Shown here one piece after another: positions 23,311-30,724 of a stretch of DNA of 37,675 nucleotides. Both the position numbers and the translations under genes were made by a program. Numbering within the stretch: position 1 is the first letter of the stretch; each line of letters begins with the position of its first letter. The stretch is from Arthrobacter sp. B1805 (GTDB taxonomy: Bacteria; Actinomycetota; Actinomycetes; Actinomycetales; Micrococcaceae), in the NCBI RefSeq assembly GCF_002929745.1, contig NZ_PJIQ01000019.1:1-37675 (forward strand). Reading direction: 5' to 3'. Below the pieces are notes generated by a model. That model did not search any database. It saw only the letters and a program-made list of their open reading frames with translations, and had not been told where the DNA came from.

Positions 23311-24555
23311 TCAGGCTGCCGGCCCCAGGTCCACCGTCACGGTGGTGCCGCCACCCGGCGTCTCCGTGATGCTGATCGATCCCTCGTGCGCCGCCGCGAT
23401 GCGCGCGCAGGTGGCGAGTCCGATTCCGCTGCCTGCCGGATCGCCGTCGCGCTGCAGCCTGACGAGCGGCTCGAGGACACGGCGCCGGTCCGCAGGCGCT
23501 ATGCCCTTGCCGTGGTCGATCACGCGGATCACCTGCCGGTCACCGATGTCCGCGACGACCTCGATCCGTGGCGGCGTGCCGGGAGTCGAGTACTTGATGC
23601 CGTTGGACACGAGGTTCTGCAGGAGCGCGGTGACCTGCGCCTGGTCCACGTTCAGGTGCGCGTCCTGCAGGGTGACGAGGGCATCGTAGGCACTGCTCAG
23701 TGGCAGCACGTCCTGCAGGACCGCGTTCATCATGGTGCTCAGGCGCACCTTCCGGCGGCTGATCGCCCCGCCGATGCGGGAGAACTCGAGAACTTCCTCG
23801 ACCGTTGAGAGCATGCGGCTGGCGCTGCCCCGGATGATGCTGAAATAGCGGGCGGCGGGACTCGAGGACTCGACGTCGTCGTCCTGTTCGCTGAGTTCGG
23901 TGTAGCCGAGGATCGCCGTCAGCGGGTTCTTCAGGTCGTGGCTGACCCGCGCCGCGAAGCTCGCCAGGTCCTCGTTGCTGCGGCGCACCACCTCGAGCGC
24001 CTCGACGAGCTGACGGGTCTTGAACTGCAGCTCCAGGACCTCGACCACCTGCCGGGCGAGGATCTCGAGTCCCTCGCGCTGTTCGGGACCGAACTCGAGG
24101 CTCCGGGGGGAGAAGACACAGAGGGAGCCGAGGGCGTGGCCGTTCTCGGCGACGAGGGGCACGGAAGCGTAGGACCGCACATCCGCGATCACACCGTTGA
24201 CGAAGGGGTTGCCGGCGAAACGCGGATCGGCGGAGGCATCTGCCACGGCGGTGATGGACCCGGAGCGGAAGACCTTGGAGCACATCGAGTCCTCCCGGGA
24301 GCAGACGGCGGCCTCCACTCCCACGGCGGCGATCTGATGCTGCTGGTCCGCCGTGATGATGTTGATGACTCCGGCGTCCATCCCGCTGACCCGGACGGCG
24401 AGCTTCACCAGGTTGAGGAGTTCCGGCGGCGTCTCGTAGTCGGGCTTCTCCACGGGCTTGCCGTCGGCCTCGCCGTACGGCAGCCGGTATTCCTGCAGGA
24501 CCGCCTGCCGTGCGAGTTCCTGCAGTTCCGATTCGTCTGCCTGAAGCAGTGACAT
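23311..24555 (-). CDS. Cytoplasmic GAF-domain sensor histidine kinase
   Basis: This 414-residue kinase has no membrane segment. A GAF domain spans ~45-175 (SREDSMCSKVFRSGS, DPRFAGNPFVNG, SYASVPLV then GSLCVFSP), of a type common in light, redox or small-molecule sensing. Several cysteines lie in it. The H206 phospho-acceptor is in ARVSHDLKNPLTAILGYTEL, and the ATPase domain contains LLQNLVSNGIKYSTPG, VIDHGKGIAP and SGIGLATCARIAAAHEG. I chose ATG 24555 (MSLLQADESE) because AGGGG lies 5 nt upstream. It converges on the membrane kinase gene (121-bp gap). It may feed the same receiver-phosphatase. Confidence 0.92.
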   Translation of the reverse strand: MSLLQADESELQELARQAVLQEYRLPYGEADGKPVEKPDYETPPELLNLVKLAVRVSGMDAGVINIITADQQHQIAAVGVEAAVCSREDSMCSKVFRSGSITAVADASADPRFAGNPFVNGVIADVRSYASVPLVAENGHALGSLCVFSPRSLEFGPEQREGLEILARQVVEVLELQFKTRQLVEALEVVRRSNEDLASFAARVSHDLKNPLTAILGYTELSEQDDDVESSSPAARYFSIIRGSASRMLSTVEEVLEFSRIGGAISRRKVRLSTMMNAVLQDVLPLSSAYDALVTLQDAHLNVDQAQVTALLQNLVSNGIKYSTPGTPPRIEVVADIGDRQVIRVIDHGKGIAPADRRRVLEPLVRLQRDGDPAGSGIGLATCARIAAAHEGSISITETPGGGTTVTVDLGPAA

Positions 24556-24682
24556 GCATACCCCTGAAGGACTGTGAGACCAGTGAGAACCCAACTATCC
24601 CATGCGCGCCAGGTGCCCGCGGTGTTGCTGCCTATTCGTCACGGTCCGTCCGCGGGATCGGTCACGGGTGGCGGGAGGGACG

Positions 24683-26107
24683 TCAGCCGAGGGACCGGAC
24701 CCGCAGTGCGAGGTACAGGTGCACCCGGTCGGCGGTCACCGCCGGATCGTACCCGGTCAGTGACACCACCTGCTGCAGCCGGTAGCGGACGGTGTTCCGG
24801 TGGAGGTCGAGGTCCGACGCGACGGCTGCGATCGACCCGTCGAGGTCGAGGTAACGGCGCAGTGTCGTCACCAAACCGGCGCCGTGCGCCCGGTCGAAGG
24901 CCTCGAGCGGGGTGAGTGTCTCGGCGGCGAGGTCGGCGAGGGGCACGTCCGCGCCCGACATCAGCAGCGAGGTCAGGCTCAGCCTGTCGGCGAGGTTCAA
25001 GGCCTGGCCGCGCTGGAGCGCCTCGCGCGCCTCGAAATAACTCCACCGCAGACCGTTCGGCTGGGCGTAGGTGCCACCCACGCCGATGCGGGCCGTCAGG
25101 CCGGCACCGTGCAGGTAGCGGCTGAGATCAGCGGGCGCCGGGGCGACCGCCGGAAGGACCAGGACGAGCTGTTCATCGACGAGGGCTGCGGAGACACCGT
25201 CCCACCCATCAGGCAGCGGCAGTGTCCGCAGAGCCCTGCGCTGTCCGGACGCCACGTCCACGATCACCACGCCGTGCCGCAGCGTCGTGTCGATGCCCGA
25301 ACCGGCGAGTCTGGCGGCAGCCTCCGCCCCCGTGAGCGTGCCGCGCACCACGTCCTCGACCAGCTGTCCCGCTGCCCTCCGGGCTCCGGTCCTGTTGCGT
25401 GCCTGGTTGGTGAGCTCGACGGAGATCAGACTCTGCGCGTAGTCGACGATCGCGGCGTGCTCGTACGGTTCGGCGATCGCGAGGGTGCAGCGGTCCTTGA
25501 GCCCGGTGGCGATGGGCAGACGGTGCCACGGAGCGGAGTTCGACGTCGGGGCCGCTCCCCGCCTGGGCGACGCACCTGCGATGCGTGCACCGTACTGGTG
25601 CAGCGCGACGTCGGTGCCGAGCATCGAGGCGAGCTCCCCCAGGAGGGCCGGCAGTCCTCCTGCCCCGAGCAGCGCCGATGCGAGGACGGCATGCCCCTCG
25701 AGAAGGTTTTCGAGGCCCGCGTAGTGGTCCGCGGAGAGGGCGTCGGCGACCTTCTTCCCGATCGCGATGAAGGGGACCTCGTACGGCACGCGGAAGACCG
25801 GCAGCCCGACGTCATCCGCCTCGGCGACCAGGCTGGCCGGGACCCTGGCGTGAGTGAGGCCCACGCCGAAACCGATGGCCATCGCCCCGGTTTCATGCAC
25901 CCGGCGGACGAAGGCGCGCTGGGCCGCCCCGGCCTTGAGCCGCAGGCCGGTGGTGAGGACGACCTCCGCTCCGTTGAGGAAGGGCCGGGGGTCCTCCAGC
26001 TCCGTCACGGCGACCCATTGGATCGGTTGACCGGGAGGTTCGGCGGCGCCCTCGGCCGAGAGCCCGAGGGCCGGGTCGGACAACAGTTCGACGAGGGTCA
26101 TGGCCAT
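24683..26107 (-). CDS. PucR-family transcriptional regulator, likely GabR-type
   Basis: This 474-residue regulator has an N-terminal PucR domain (TLVELLSDPALGL, WVAVTELEDPRPFLNGAEVVLTTGL, VGLPVFRVPYEVPFI), a GGDEF-like middle and a C-terminal helix-turn-helix (GSIAAVASDLDLHRNTVRYRLQQV). It is divergent from the aminobutyraldehyde dehydrogenase-GABA transaminase operon. In Corynebacterium glutamicum a PucR-type GabR activates GABA genes, so that role is likely. The ATG at 26107 is favoured over 26101 because a TAGGCT box ends exactly 6 nt upstream, making it leaderless. It probably senses GABA or a derivative. Confidence 0.9.
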   Translation of the reverse strand: MAMTLVELLSDPALGLSAEGAAEPPGQPIQWVAVTELEDPRPFLNGAEVVLTTGLRLKAGAAQRAFVRRVHETGAMAIGFGVGLTHARVPASLVAEADDVGLPVFRVPYEVPFIAIGKKVADALSADHYAGLENLLEGHAVLASALLGAGGLPALLGELASMLGTDVALHQYGARIAGASPRRGAAPTSNSAPWHRLPIATGLKDRCTLAIAEPYEHAAIVDYAQSLISVELTNQARNRTGARRAAGQLVEDVVRGTLTGAEAAARLAGSGIDTTLRHGVVIVDVASGQRRALRTLPLPDGWDGVSAALVDEQLVLVLPAVAPAPADLSRYLHGAGLTARIGVGGTYAQPNGLRWSYFEAREALQRGQALNLADRLSLTSLLMSGADVPLADLAAETLTPLEAFDRAHGAGLVTTLRRYLDLDGSIAAVASDLDLHRNTVRYRLQQVVSLTGYDPAVTADRVHLYLALRVRSLG

Positions 26108-26113
26108 GGCTCC

Positions 26114-26119
26114 AGCCTA
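26114..26119 (-). promoter_or_regulatory. -10 box (TAGGCT) for the leaderless PucR gene
   Basis: On the minus strand TAGGCT (26119-26114) is followed by 6 nt and ATG 26107, identical in hexamer and spacing to the box before the alpha/beta hydrolase gene. Confidence 0.5.
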
Positions 26120-26134
26120 GACCAGTGCTGTGCT

Positions 26135-26168
26135 ACTGCACCGTCGTCGCTTCCTCGCACTGTGCAGT
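26135..26168. promoter_or_regulatory. Candidate operator in the divergent gabR/dehydrogenase region
   Basis: A perfect 7-bp inverted repeat, actgcac (26135-26141) and gtgcagt (26162-26168), has a 20-bp spacer. A small palindrome gcac-t-gtgc (26157-26165) overlaps the right arm. The site lies between the two divergent starts and is the best candidate for PucR-type regulator binding. Confidence 0.4.
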
Positions 26169-26267
26169 TACATGTGGCACGGGTTACCTGCCCCCGGTAC
26201 CGTCGGTTCGATACACGCGGCAGGGCCCCCGTCTGCCGCGACGACATCCCATGAAAGGCACTGCAGC

Positions 26268-27698
26268 GTGGCTGAGACCCTTCAGAACTATATCGACGGC
26301 AAGTTCGTGACGCCGGCCGGAACAGAGCTCCTCGACATCGTGAACCCGACCAACGGGGAGGTCGTGGCGCAATCACCGGTGTCCTCACCGGCGGACGTCG
26401 ACGACGCGATGCGCGTCGCCGCTCGCGCCTTCACGACCTGGAGGCGAACAACGCCGAGCCAGCGCCAACTCATGCTGCTCAAGCTTGCCGACGCCGTCGA
26501 GGGTGCGAGCGAGGAGATCGTCGAGGCACAGCACCGCAACACGGGACAGGTGCGCGAGATGATCGCCGCCGAGGAAGTAGCGGCCGGCGCGGACCAGTTG
26601 CGGTTCTTCGCTGGTGCGGCCCGAATCCTGGAGGGCAAGTCCGCCGGGGAGTATCTCGAGGGGCATACCTCCTACGTGCGCCGGGAACCGATCGGCGTCG
26701 TTGCGCAGGTGGCGCCGTGGAACTATCCGTTCCTGATGGCGATCTGGAAGATCGGCCCCGCACTCGCCGCCGGCAATACCGTCGTGCTGAAGCCGAGCGA
26801 TACCACCCCGGAGTCGACCCTGGTGCTGGCGCGCCTCACGCAGGGCATCCTGCCGGACGGCGTCCTGAACGTGGTGCTCGGTACGGGCGAGACCGGTGCG
26901 GCCATGATCGAGCACCCGGTTCCGGGCCTGGTCTCCATCACGGGTTCCGTCCGCGCCGGCATCGCTGTCGCGACGAGCGCCGCGAAGGGCCTCAAGCGGG
27001 CACACCTCGAGCTCGGCGGCAAGGCGCCCGCCGTCGTCTTCGCCGACGCCGACCTCAAGCGCTCCGCAGCGGCCATCGCGGAGTTCGCCTTCTTCAACGC
27101 CGGCCAGGACTGCACCGCGATCACCCGCGTGCTCGTGCAGGAGGATGCACACGACGAGTTCGTCGCCGCGATGGTCGAGCACACCGCGACCCTGACCACG
27201 GGCAACGAGGACGACTCGAAGAACTATTTCGGGCCCCTCAACAACATCAACCATTTCAACGCCGTCAACGCCGTCATCGACGCCCTTCCGGCCCACTGCA
27301 GCATCGCGGCAGGCGGCAAGCGCGCGGGCGACAAGGGCTACTTCTTCGAGCCGACGATCATCACGGGTGCACGCCAGGAGGATTCGGTGGTGCAGCAGGA
27401 GACCTTCGGTCCCATCGTCACGGTGCAGACTTTCGGCACCGAGGAGGAGGCCGTGGAGCTCGCCAACGGGGTGGACTACGCCCTGGCGTCCAGCGTCTGG
27501 ACGACCGACCACGGAACCGCGATGCGTGTCTCCCGCGATCTCGATTTCGGCGCGGTGTGGATCAACACGCACATCATGCTCACCGCCGAGATGCCGCACG
27601 GCGGGTTCAAGAACTCCGGCTACGGCAAGGACCTCTCCATGTACGGCGTGGAGGACTACACCCGGATCAAGCACGTCATGAGCGTGCTGGACGCCTGA
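26268..27698 (+). CDS. Gamma-aminobutyraldehyde dehydrogenase
   Basis: This 476-residue NAD-dependent aldehyde dehydrogenase should oxidise 4-aminobutanal, made by putrescine oxidase, to GABA. Seen: APWNYPFLMAIWKIGPALAAGNTVVLKPSD, HLELGGKAP with the general-base Glu, nucleophile C282 in FFNAGQDCTA, and ETFGPIVTVQTF. The ending MPHGGFKNSGYGKDLSMYG-EDYTRIKH is typical of the PatD/aminobutyraldehyde type rather than succinate-semialdehyde dehydrogenases. I chose GTG 26268, with GAAAGG 9 nt upstream; the open frame upstream overlaps the regulatory region. gabT follows after 28 bp in one operon. Some activity on other aminoaldehydes is likely. Confidence 0.9.
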   Translation: MAETLQNYIDGKFVTPAGTELLDIVNPTNGEVVAQSPVSSPADVDDAMRVAARAFTTWRRTTPSQRQLMLLKLADAVEGASEEIVEAQHRNTGQVREMIAAEEVAAGADQLRFFAGAARILEGKSAGEYLEGHTSYVRREPIGVVAQVAPWNYPFLMAIWKIGPALAAGNTVVLKPSDTTPESTLVLARLTQGILPDGVLNVVLGTGETGAAMIEHPVPGLVSITGSVRAGIAVATSAAKGLKRAHLELGGKAPAVVFADADLKRSAAAIAEFAFFNAGQDCTAITRVLVQEDAHDEFVAAMVEHTATLTTGNEDDSKNYFGPLNNINHFNAVNAVIDALPAHCSIAAGGKRAGDKGYFFEPTIITGARQEDSVVQQETFGPIVTVQTFGTEEEAVELANGVDYALASSVWTTDHGTAMRVSRDLDFGAVWINTHIMLTAEMPHGGFKNSGYGKDLSMYGVEDYTRIKHVMSVLDA

Positions 27699-27726
27699 GC
27701 GTCCCGTCGACGAAAGGAACACTCCC

Positions 27727-29115
27727 ATGACCACCTTCGCAACTACTCCCGGTGCCGTCGCACCGGGCTTCCGGCTCGAGCAGAAGCGCCGGATCAACAG
27801 CGACTTCCCCGGCCCCAAGTCCACCGAGCTGGCCGCTCGTCGTGCTGCCGTCGTGGCCAAGGGTGTCGCTTCGGGCGTCCCGGTGTACGCGGCGGACGCC
27901 GACGGCGGCATCATCCGCGACGTCGACGGGAACTCCTTCATCGACCTCGGTTCCGGCATCGCCGTTACGAGCGTCGGTGCGTCGGACCCCGCCGTCGTCA
28001 GCGCGGTCAAGGAGCAGGTGGAGCACTTTACGCACACGTGCTTCATGGTGACCCCCTACGAGGGGTACATCGCCGTCGCGGAACAGCTCGCCGAGCTGAC
28101 CCCCGGGGATTTCGAGAAGCGCACCGTCCTGTTCAACTCGGGCGCCGAAGCGGTGGAGAACGCTGTCAAGGTCGCGCGCCTCGCCACGGGCCGGAACGCC
28201 GTCGTCGCGTTCGACCACGCGTACCACGGCCGCACCAACCTCACGATGGCGCTGACGGCGAAAAGCATGCCGTACAAGACCAACTTCGGGCCGTTCGCGC
28301 CCGAGATCTACCGCGTGCCGATGAGCTACCCCTTCCGCGAGGAGAACCCCGCGATCACGGGGCCGGAAGCGGCACAGCGGGCCATCACGATGATCGAGAA
28401 GCAGATCGGGGCCGAGTCCGTCGCCGCGATCATCATCGAGCCCATCCAGGGCGAGGGAGGGTTCATCGTTCCTGCGGAGGGATTCCTGCCCGCGCTGGCG
28501 GAGTGGGCCACGGCGAACGGCGTCGTGTTCATCGCGGACGAAGTCCAGTCCGGCTTCTGCCGTACGGGCGAATGGTTCGCCGTGAACCACGAAGGTGTGG
28601 TGCCCGACATCATCACCATGGCGAAGGGTATCGCGGGAGGCATGCCGCTCTCGGCCATCACGGGCCGCGCGGATCTGCTCGACGCCGTGCATGCCGGTGG
28701 GCTGGGCGGCACCTATGGCGGCAATCCGGTGGCATGCGCGGCGGCACTCGGGGCGATCTCGACCATGAGGGAGCAGGACCTCGCCGGCAGGGCGCGGAGC
28801 ATCGAGGCTCAGGTCACGCAGCGTTTCGCCACCCTGCAGGCGGAGTTGGGCGATCACAGCATCATCGGCGAACTCCGCGGTCGCGGAGGCATGCTGGCGA
28901 TCGAGTTCGTCGAGCCGGGCGGCAAGACACCCAACGCCGACGCGACCAAGGCCATCGCCGCCCAGTGCCTGCGCGAGGGTGTCATCATCCTGACGTGTGG
29001 CACGTATGGAAACGTGATCCGGCTGTTGCCACCGCTCGTCATCACCGACGAACTGCTGGCGGACGGGCTCGACGTGCTCGAGCGCGCCATCCGCTCGGTC
29101 GGCGTCGGCTCGTAG
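27727..29115 (+). CDS. gabT: 4-aminobutyrate--2-oxoglutarate transaminase GabT
   Basis: This 462-residue PLP enzyme converts GABA and 2-oxoglutarate to succinate semialdehyde and glutamate. Seen: NSFIDLGSGIAVTSVGASDP, LFNSGAEAVENAVKVAR, HAYHGRTNLTMALT, IIIEPIQGEGGFIVP, the DEVQSGFCRTG cofactor-binding block, and the PLP lysine K300 in ITMAKGIAGGMPLSA. Length is normal. The ATG at 27727 is preceded by CGAAAGGAA. It follows the aminobutyraldehyde dehydrogenase by 28 bp and ends before a strong terminator. No succinate-semialdehyde dehydrogenase gene is in the window, so that step must be encoded elsewhere or be covered by the neighbouring dehydrogenase. Confidence 0.96.
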   Translation: MTTFATTPGAVAPGFRLEQKRRINSDFPGPKSTELAARRAAVVAKGVASGVPVYAADADGGIIRDVDGNSFIDLGSGIAVTSVGASDPAVVSAVKEQVEHFTHTCFMVTPYEGYIAVAEQLAELTPGDFEKRTVLFNSGAEAVENAVKVARLATGRNAVVAFDHAYHGRTNLTMALTAKSMPYKTNFGPFAPEIYRVPMSYPFREENPAITGPEAAQRAITMIEKQIGAESVAAIIIEPIQGEGGFIVPAEGFLPALAEWATANGVVFIADEVQSGFCRTGEWFAVNHEGVVPDIITMAKGIAGGMPLSAITGRADLLDAVHAGGLGGTYGGNPVACAAALGAISTMREQDLAGRARSIEAQVTQRFATLQAELGDHSIIGELRGRGGMLAIEFVEPGGKTPNADATKAIAAQCLREGVIILTCGTYGNVIRLLPPLVITDELLADGLDVLERAIRSVGVGS

Positions 29116-29132
29116 CCGACCACGTTCCGAAG

Positions 29133-29173
29133 ACGAAGGAGGCCCCGCAGCACTGCTGCGGGGCCTCCTTCGT
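29133..29173. terminator. Strong bidirectional terminator between gabT and the acetyltransferase gene
   Basis: Twenty-bp perfectly complementary arms (29133-29152 and 29154-29173) sit between the convergent gene ends. In practice the stem is ~18 bp with a small loop, and it has A-rich and T-rich flanks on opposite strands. It is the strongest hairpin in the window. Confidence 0.9.
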
Positions 29174-29183
29174 TCTGGTGCGA

Positions 29184-29786
29184 TCAGCCGACCGGGATGA
29201 GTGCCTGGAACTGCGGGTGCTCGGTCAGGAAAGCCTGTACGTGCTGGCAGTAGGGGATTGGAGCCAGGCGACGGCGATGCGCACTCAGGAGAGCCTGCCG
29301 CACCAGGACGGGCTCGAGGCCGGACTGGCGGTAGGCAGGACCGACGACGGTCTCCAGGAGACGGATTCGCCCGGCACGCATGTCGTACTTCACGTAGCCG
29401 ACCATGGTGCCGTCGTGGAAGAGCTCGAACCGCGAGTTCACGGGGTTGTCCCGGAACTTCTCACGCAGGTTCTCGCTCTCGGTGCGCTCGGCGGCGCGGG
29501 CTTCCCGGTGGGCGAGGAGTTCCACGACGTCCTCGTAGTCCTCCTGCACGCCGAACGGAGGAAAGTCGGTGTCCAGTACGCGGTAGAGCTGATTGCAGAG
29601 GATCCGGAGCTCACGGGTGGTGGCGGCGGCCAGGTCGCGGGGGACCTCAGGCACCTCAGGGCCGCGGCTGCCCTGTGTCTCCGGGGGTGCGCTGAAATCG
29701 ACAGCGTCCGGATCGGACCACGCGGTGGGGGGTCCGGGCTCTGCCCGCCGGGAAGGTGTAGCCAGGGTGAGTGGGGCAACAGACAT
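29184..29786 (-). CDS. GNAT-like N-acetyltransferase (small CG type)
   Basis: This 200-residue protein ends in a compact acetyltransferase-like domain (residues ~115-195). SRFELFHDGTMVGYVKYDM, IRLLETVVGPAYRQSGLEPVLVRQALLSAHRR and PIPYCQHVQAFLTEHPQF fit the small GNAT/YjdJ family, including the ending cysteine-His and PQ-F segment. Here the usual R/Q-x-x-G-x-G/A acetyl-CoA loop is RQSGLE, slightly altered. The N-terminal ~110 residues are Pro/Ala-rich, then helical (NQLYRVLDTDFPPFG), and are an unusual addition. The ATG has GAGG 6 nt upstream. The substrate is unknown; polyamine acetylation is possible from context but unproven. Confidence 0.75.
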   Translation of the reverse strand: MSVAPLTLATPSRRAEPGPPTAWSDPDAVDFSAPPETQGSRGPEVPEVPRDLAAATTRELRILCNQLYRVLDTDFPPFGVQEDYEDVVELLAHREARAAERTESENLREKFRDNPVNSRFELFHDGTMVGYVKYDMRAGRIRLLETVVGPAYRQSGLEPVLVRQALLSAHRRRLAPIPYCQHVQAFLTEHPQFQALIPVG

Positions 29787-29837
29787 GACGTACCTCGAGG
29801 ATTTCGGAGTGGTGGGCCGTTGCTTGACCGTTCTCAG

Positions 29838-29866
29838 ACCTTAACAGCTATCTCGCGTTCCGTAAA
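29838..29866 (-). promoter_or_regulatory. Candidate promoter of the acetyltransferase gene
   Basis: On the minus strand TTTACG (29866-29861) and TAAGGT (29843-29838) are spaced 17 bp apart, fitting -35 and -10 elements. AGCTA motifs at 29846, 29866 and 29879 surround it, the last two with an inverted partner (AGCTA-n7-TAGCT, 29866-29882). Confidence 0.4.
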
Positions 29867-29916
29867 GCTAGTCCACTTAGCTATCAGTAGGATGAGGAAC
29901 CGACGCGGCGCCGGCC

Positions 29917-30588
29917 TCAGGTCGAGGAGGTCGTCAGTTGCTGATGCAGCCCGGCGATCATGCCGTCCAAGCCCGCCCGGAAGGCGGCGTCCGCAGCGCT
30001 CTCCGCACCCGCGGAATCGGTGGCGCTCCGGACCGCCGACGTGAAGATCGGGAACTGGGCCGCGAGGCTACCCGAGTCGAAGATGTCGCCCGGAGCGGCG
30101 ACGTCGAGCGCCGAGCCGTAGATGAAGGACTCGAGTGCCACGATCGCCGGAACGATCCGGTCCTCCGGCCAGCCTGCGCGGAGGAAACCGGCGGCAACCT
30201 CCTCATACATGCGCAGCGTCTCCGCGGCGTCGGTCACGGGCATCACGGCGATGACCGGGACGAGGGGTGCGTGCCGTGCGAAGACCTCGCGGTAGGACCA
30301 GGCCCACTGCCTGACCGCCTCGTCCCAGGGTTCCTGATGGAAGGCGCTGAAATCGACCATCGTCATCACATGGTCCTGGACCCACCCGAGCACCTCCCGC
30401 TTCGACGCGGTGTGGTTGTAGAGGGCCGAGGGGGCCACGCGGAGCCTCCGCGCGAGGGCCGACATGGTGAGTCCTTCGTAGCCCTCCGTATCGATCAGCT
30501 CCAGGGCGGCGCCCGTGATGCGGTCTCTGGACAGGATGCTGCGCGGAGGCCGTCCGGCGCGCCGCGGCCCCGGGGATGCTGCGGTCAT
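29917..30588 (-). CDS. TetR-family transcriptional regulator
   Basis: This 223-residue repressor-type protein has an N-terminal helix-turn-helix (RITGAALELIDTEGYEGL, then TMSALARRLRVAPSALYNHTASKREVL). The helical C-terminal ligand domain is typical of the TetR_C class. I chose ATG 30588 (MTAASPGPRRAG), with AGGA just upstream; the longer frame to 30654 has no better site. It is divergent from the putrescine oxidase operon, and a 17-bp palindrome lies at that operon's predicted transcription start. The simplest model is repression of putrescine uptake and oxidation, relieved by putrescine or an aldehyde; the ligand is inferred. Confidence 0.9.
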   Translation of the reverse strand: MTAASPGPRRAGRPPRSILSRDRITGAALELIDTEGYEGLTMSALARRLRVAPSALYNHTASKREVLGWVQDHVMTMVDFSAFHQEPWDEAVRQWAWSYREVFARHAPLVPVIAVMPVTDAAETLRMYEEVAAGFLRAGWPEDRIVPAIVALESFIYGSALDVAAPGDIFDSGSLAAQFPIFTSAVRSATDSAGAESAADAAFRAGLDGMIAGLHQQLTTSST

Positions 30589-30657
30589 GGATCCTGCTTC
30601 CTGTTGCGGTGGCGTTAACTCTACGGTCGTTCCCTTCCCTCGCGGGGTACGCATGGC

Positions 30658-30663
30658 TATAGT
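30658..30663 (+). promoter_or_regulatory. -10 box (TATAGT) of the putrescine oxidase operon
   Basis: TATAGT is a near-consensus -10 element. Transcription would start near 30670, four bases before the palindrome. The -35 region (ttccct at 30635) is weak, so an activator or a non-standard sigma contact may help. Confidence 0.45.
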
Positions 30664-30673
30664 AGGGCCAAAT

Positions 30674-30690
30674 AATGAACGCTATTCATT
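30674..30690. promoter_or_regulatory. 17-bp palindromic operator, probable TetR-regulator site
   Basis: AATGAA (30674-30679) and TTCATT (30685-30690) are perfect inverted arms around a 5-bp spacer. The site is AT-rich in a GC-rich region, lies right after the predicted start of transcription of the putrescine oxidase operon, and faces a TetR gene. Confidence 0.65.
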
Positions 30691-30724
30691 TTGTGGCCTG
30701 CGCCATGCTGGCCGGGAGGAACAC

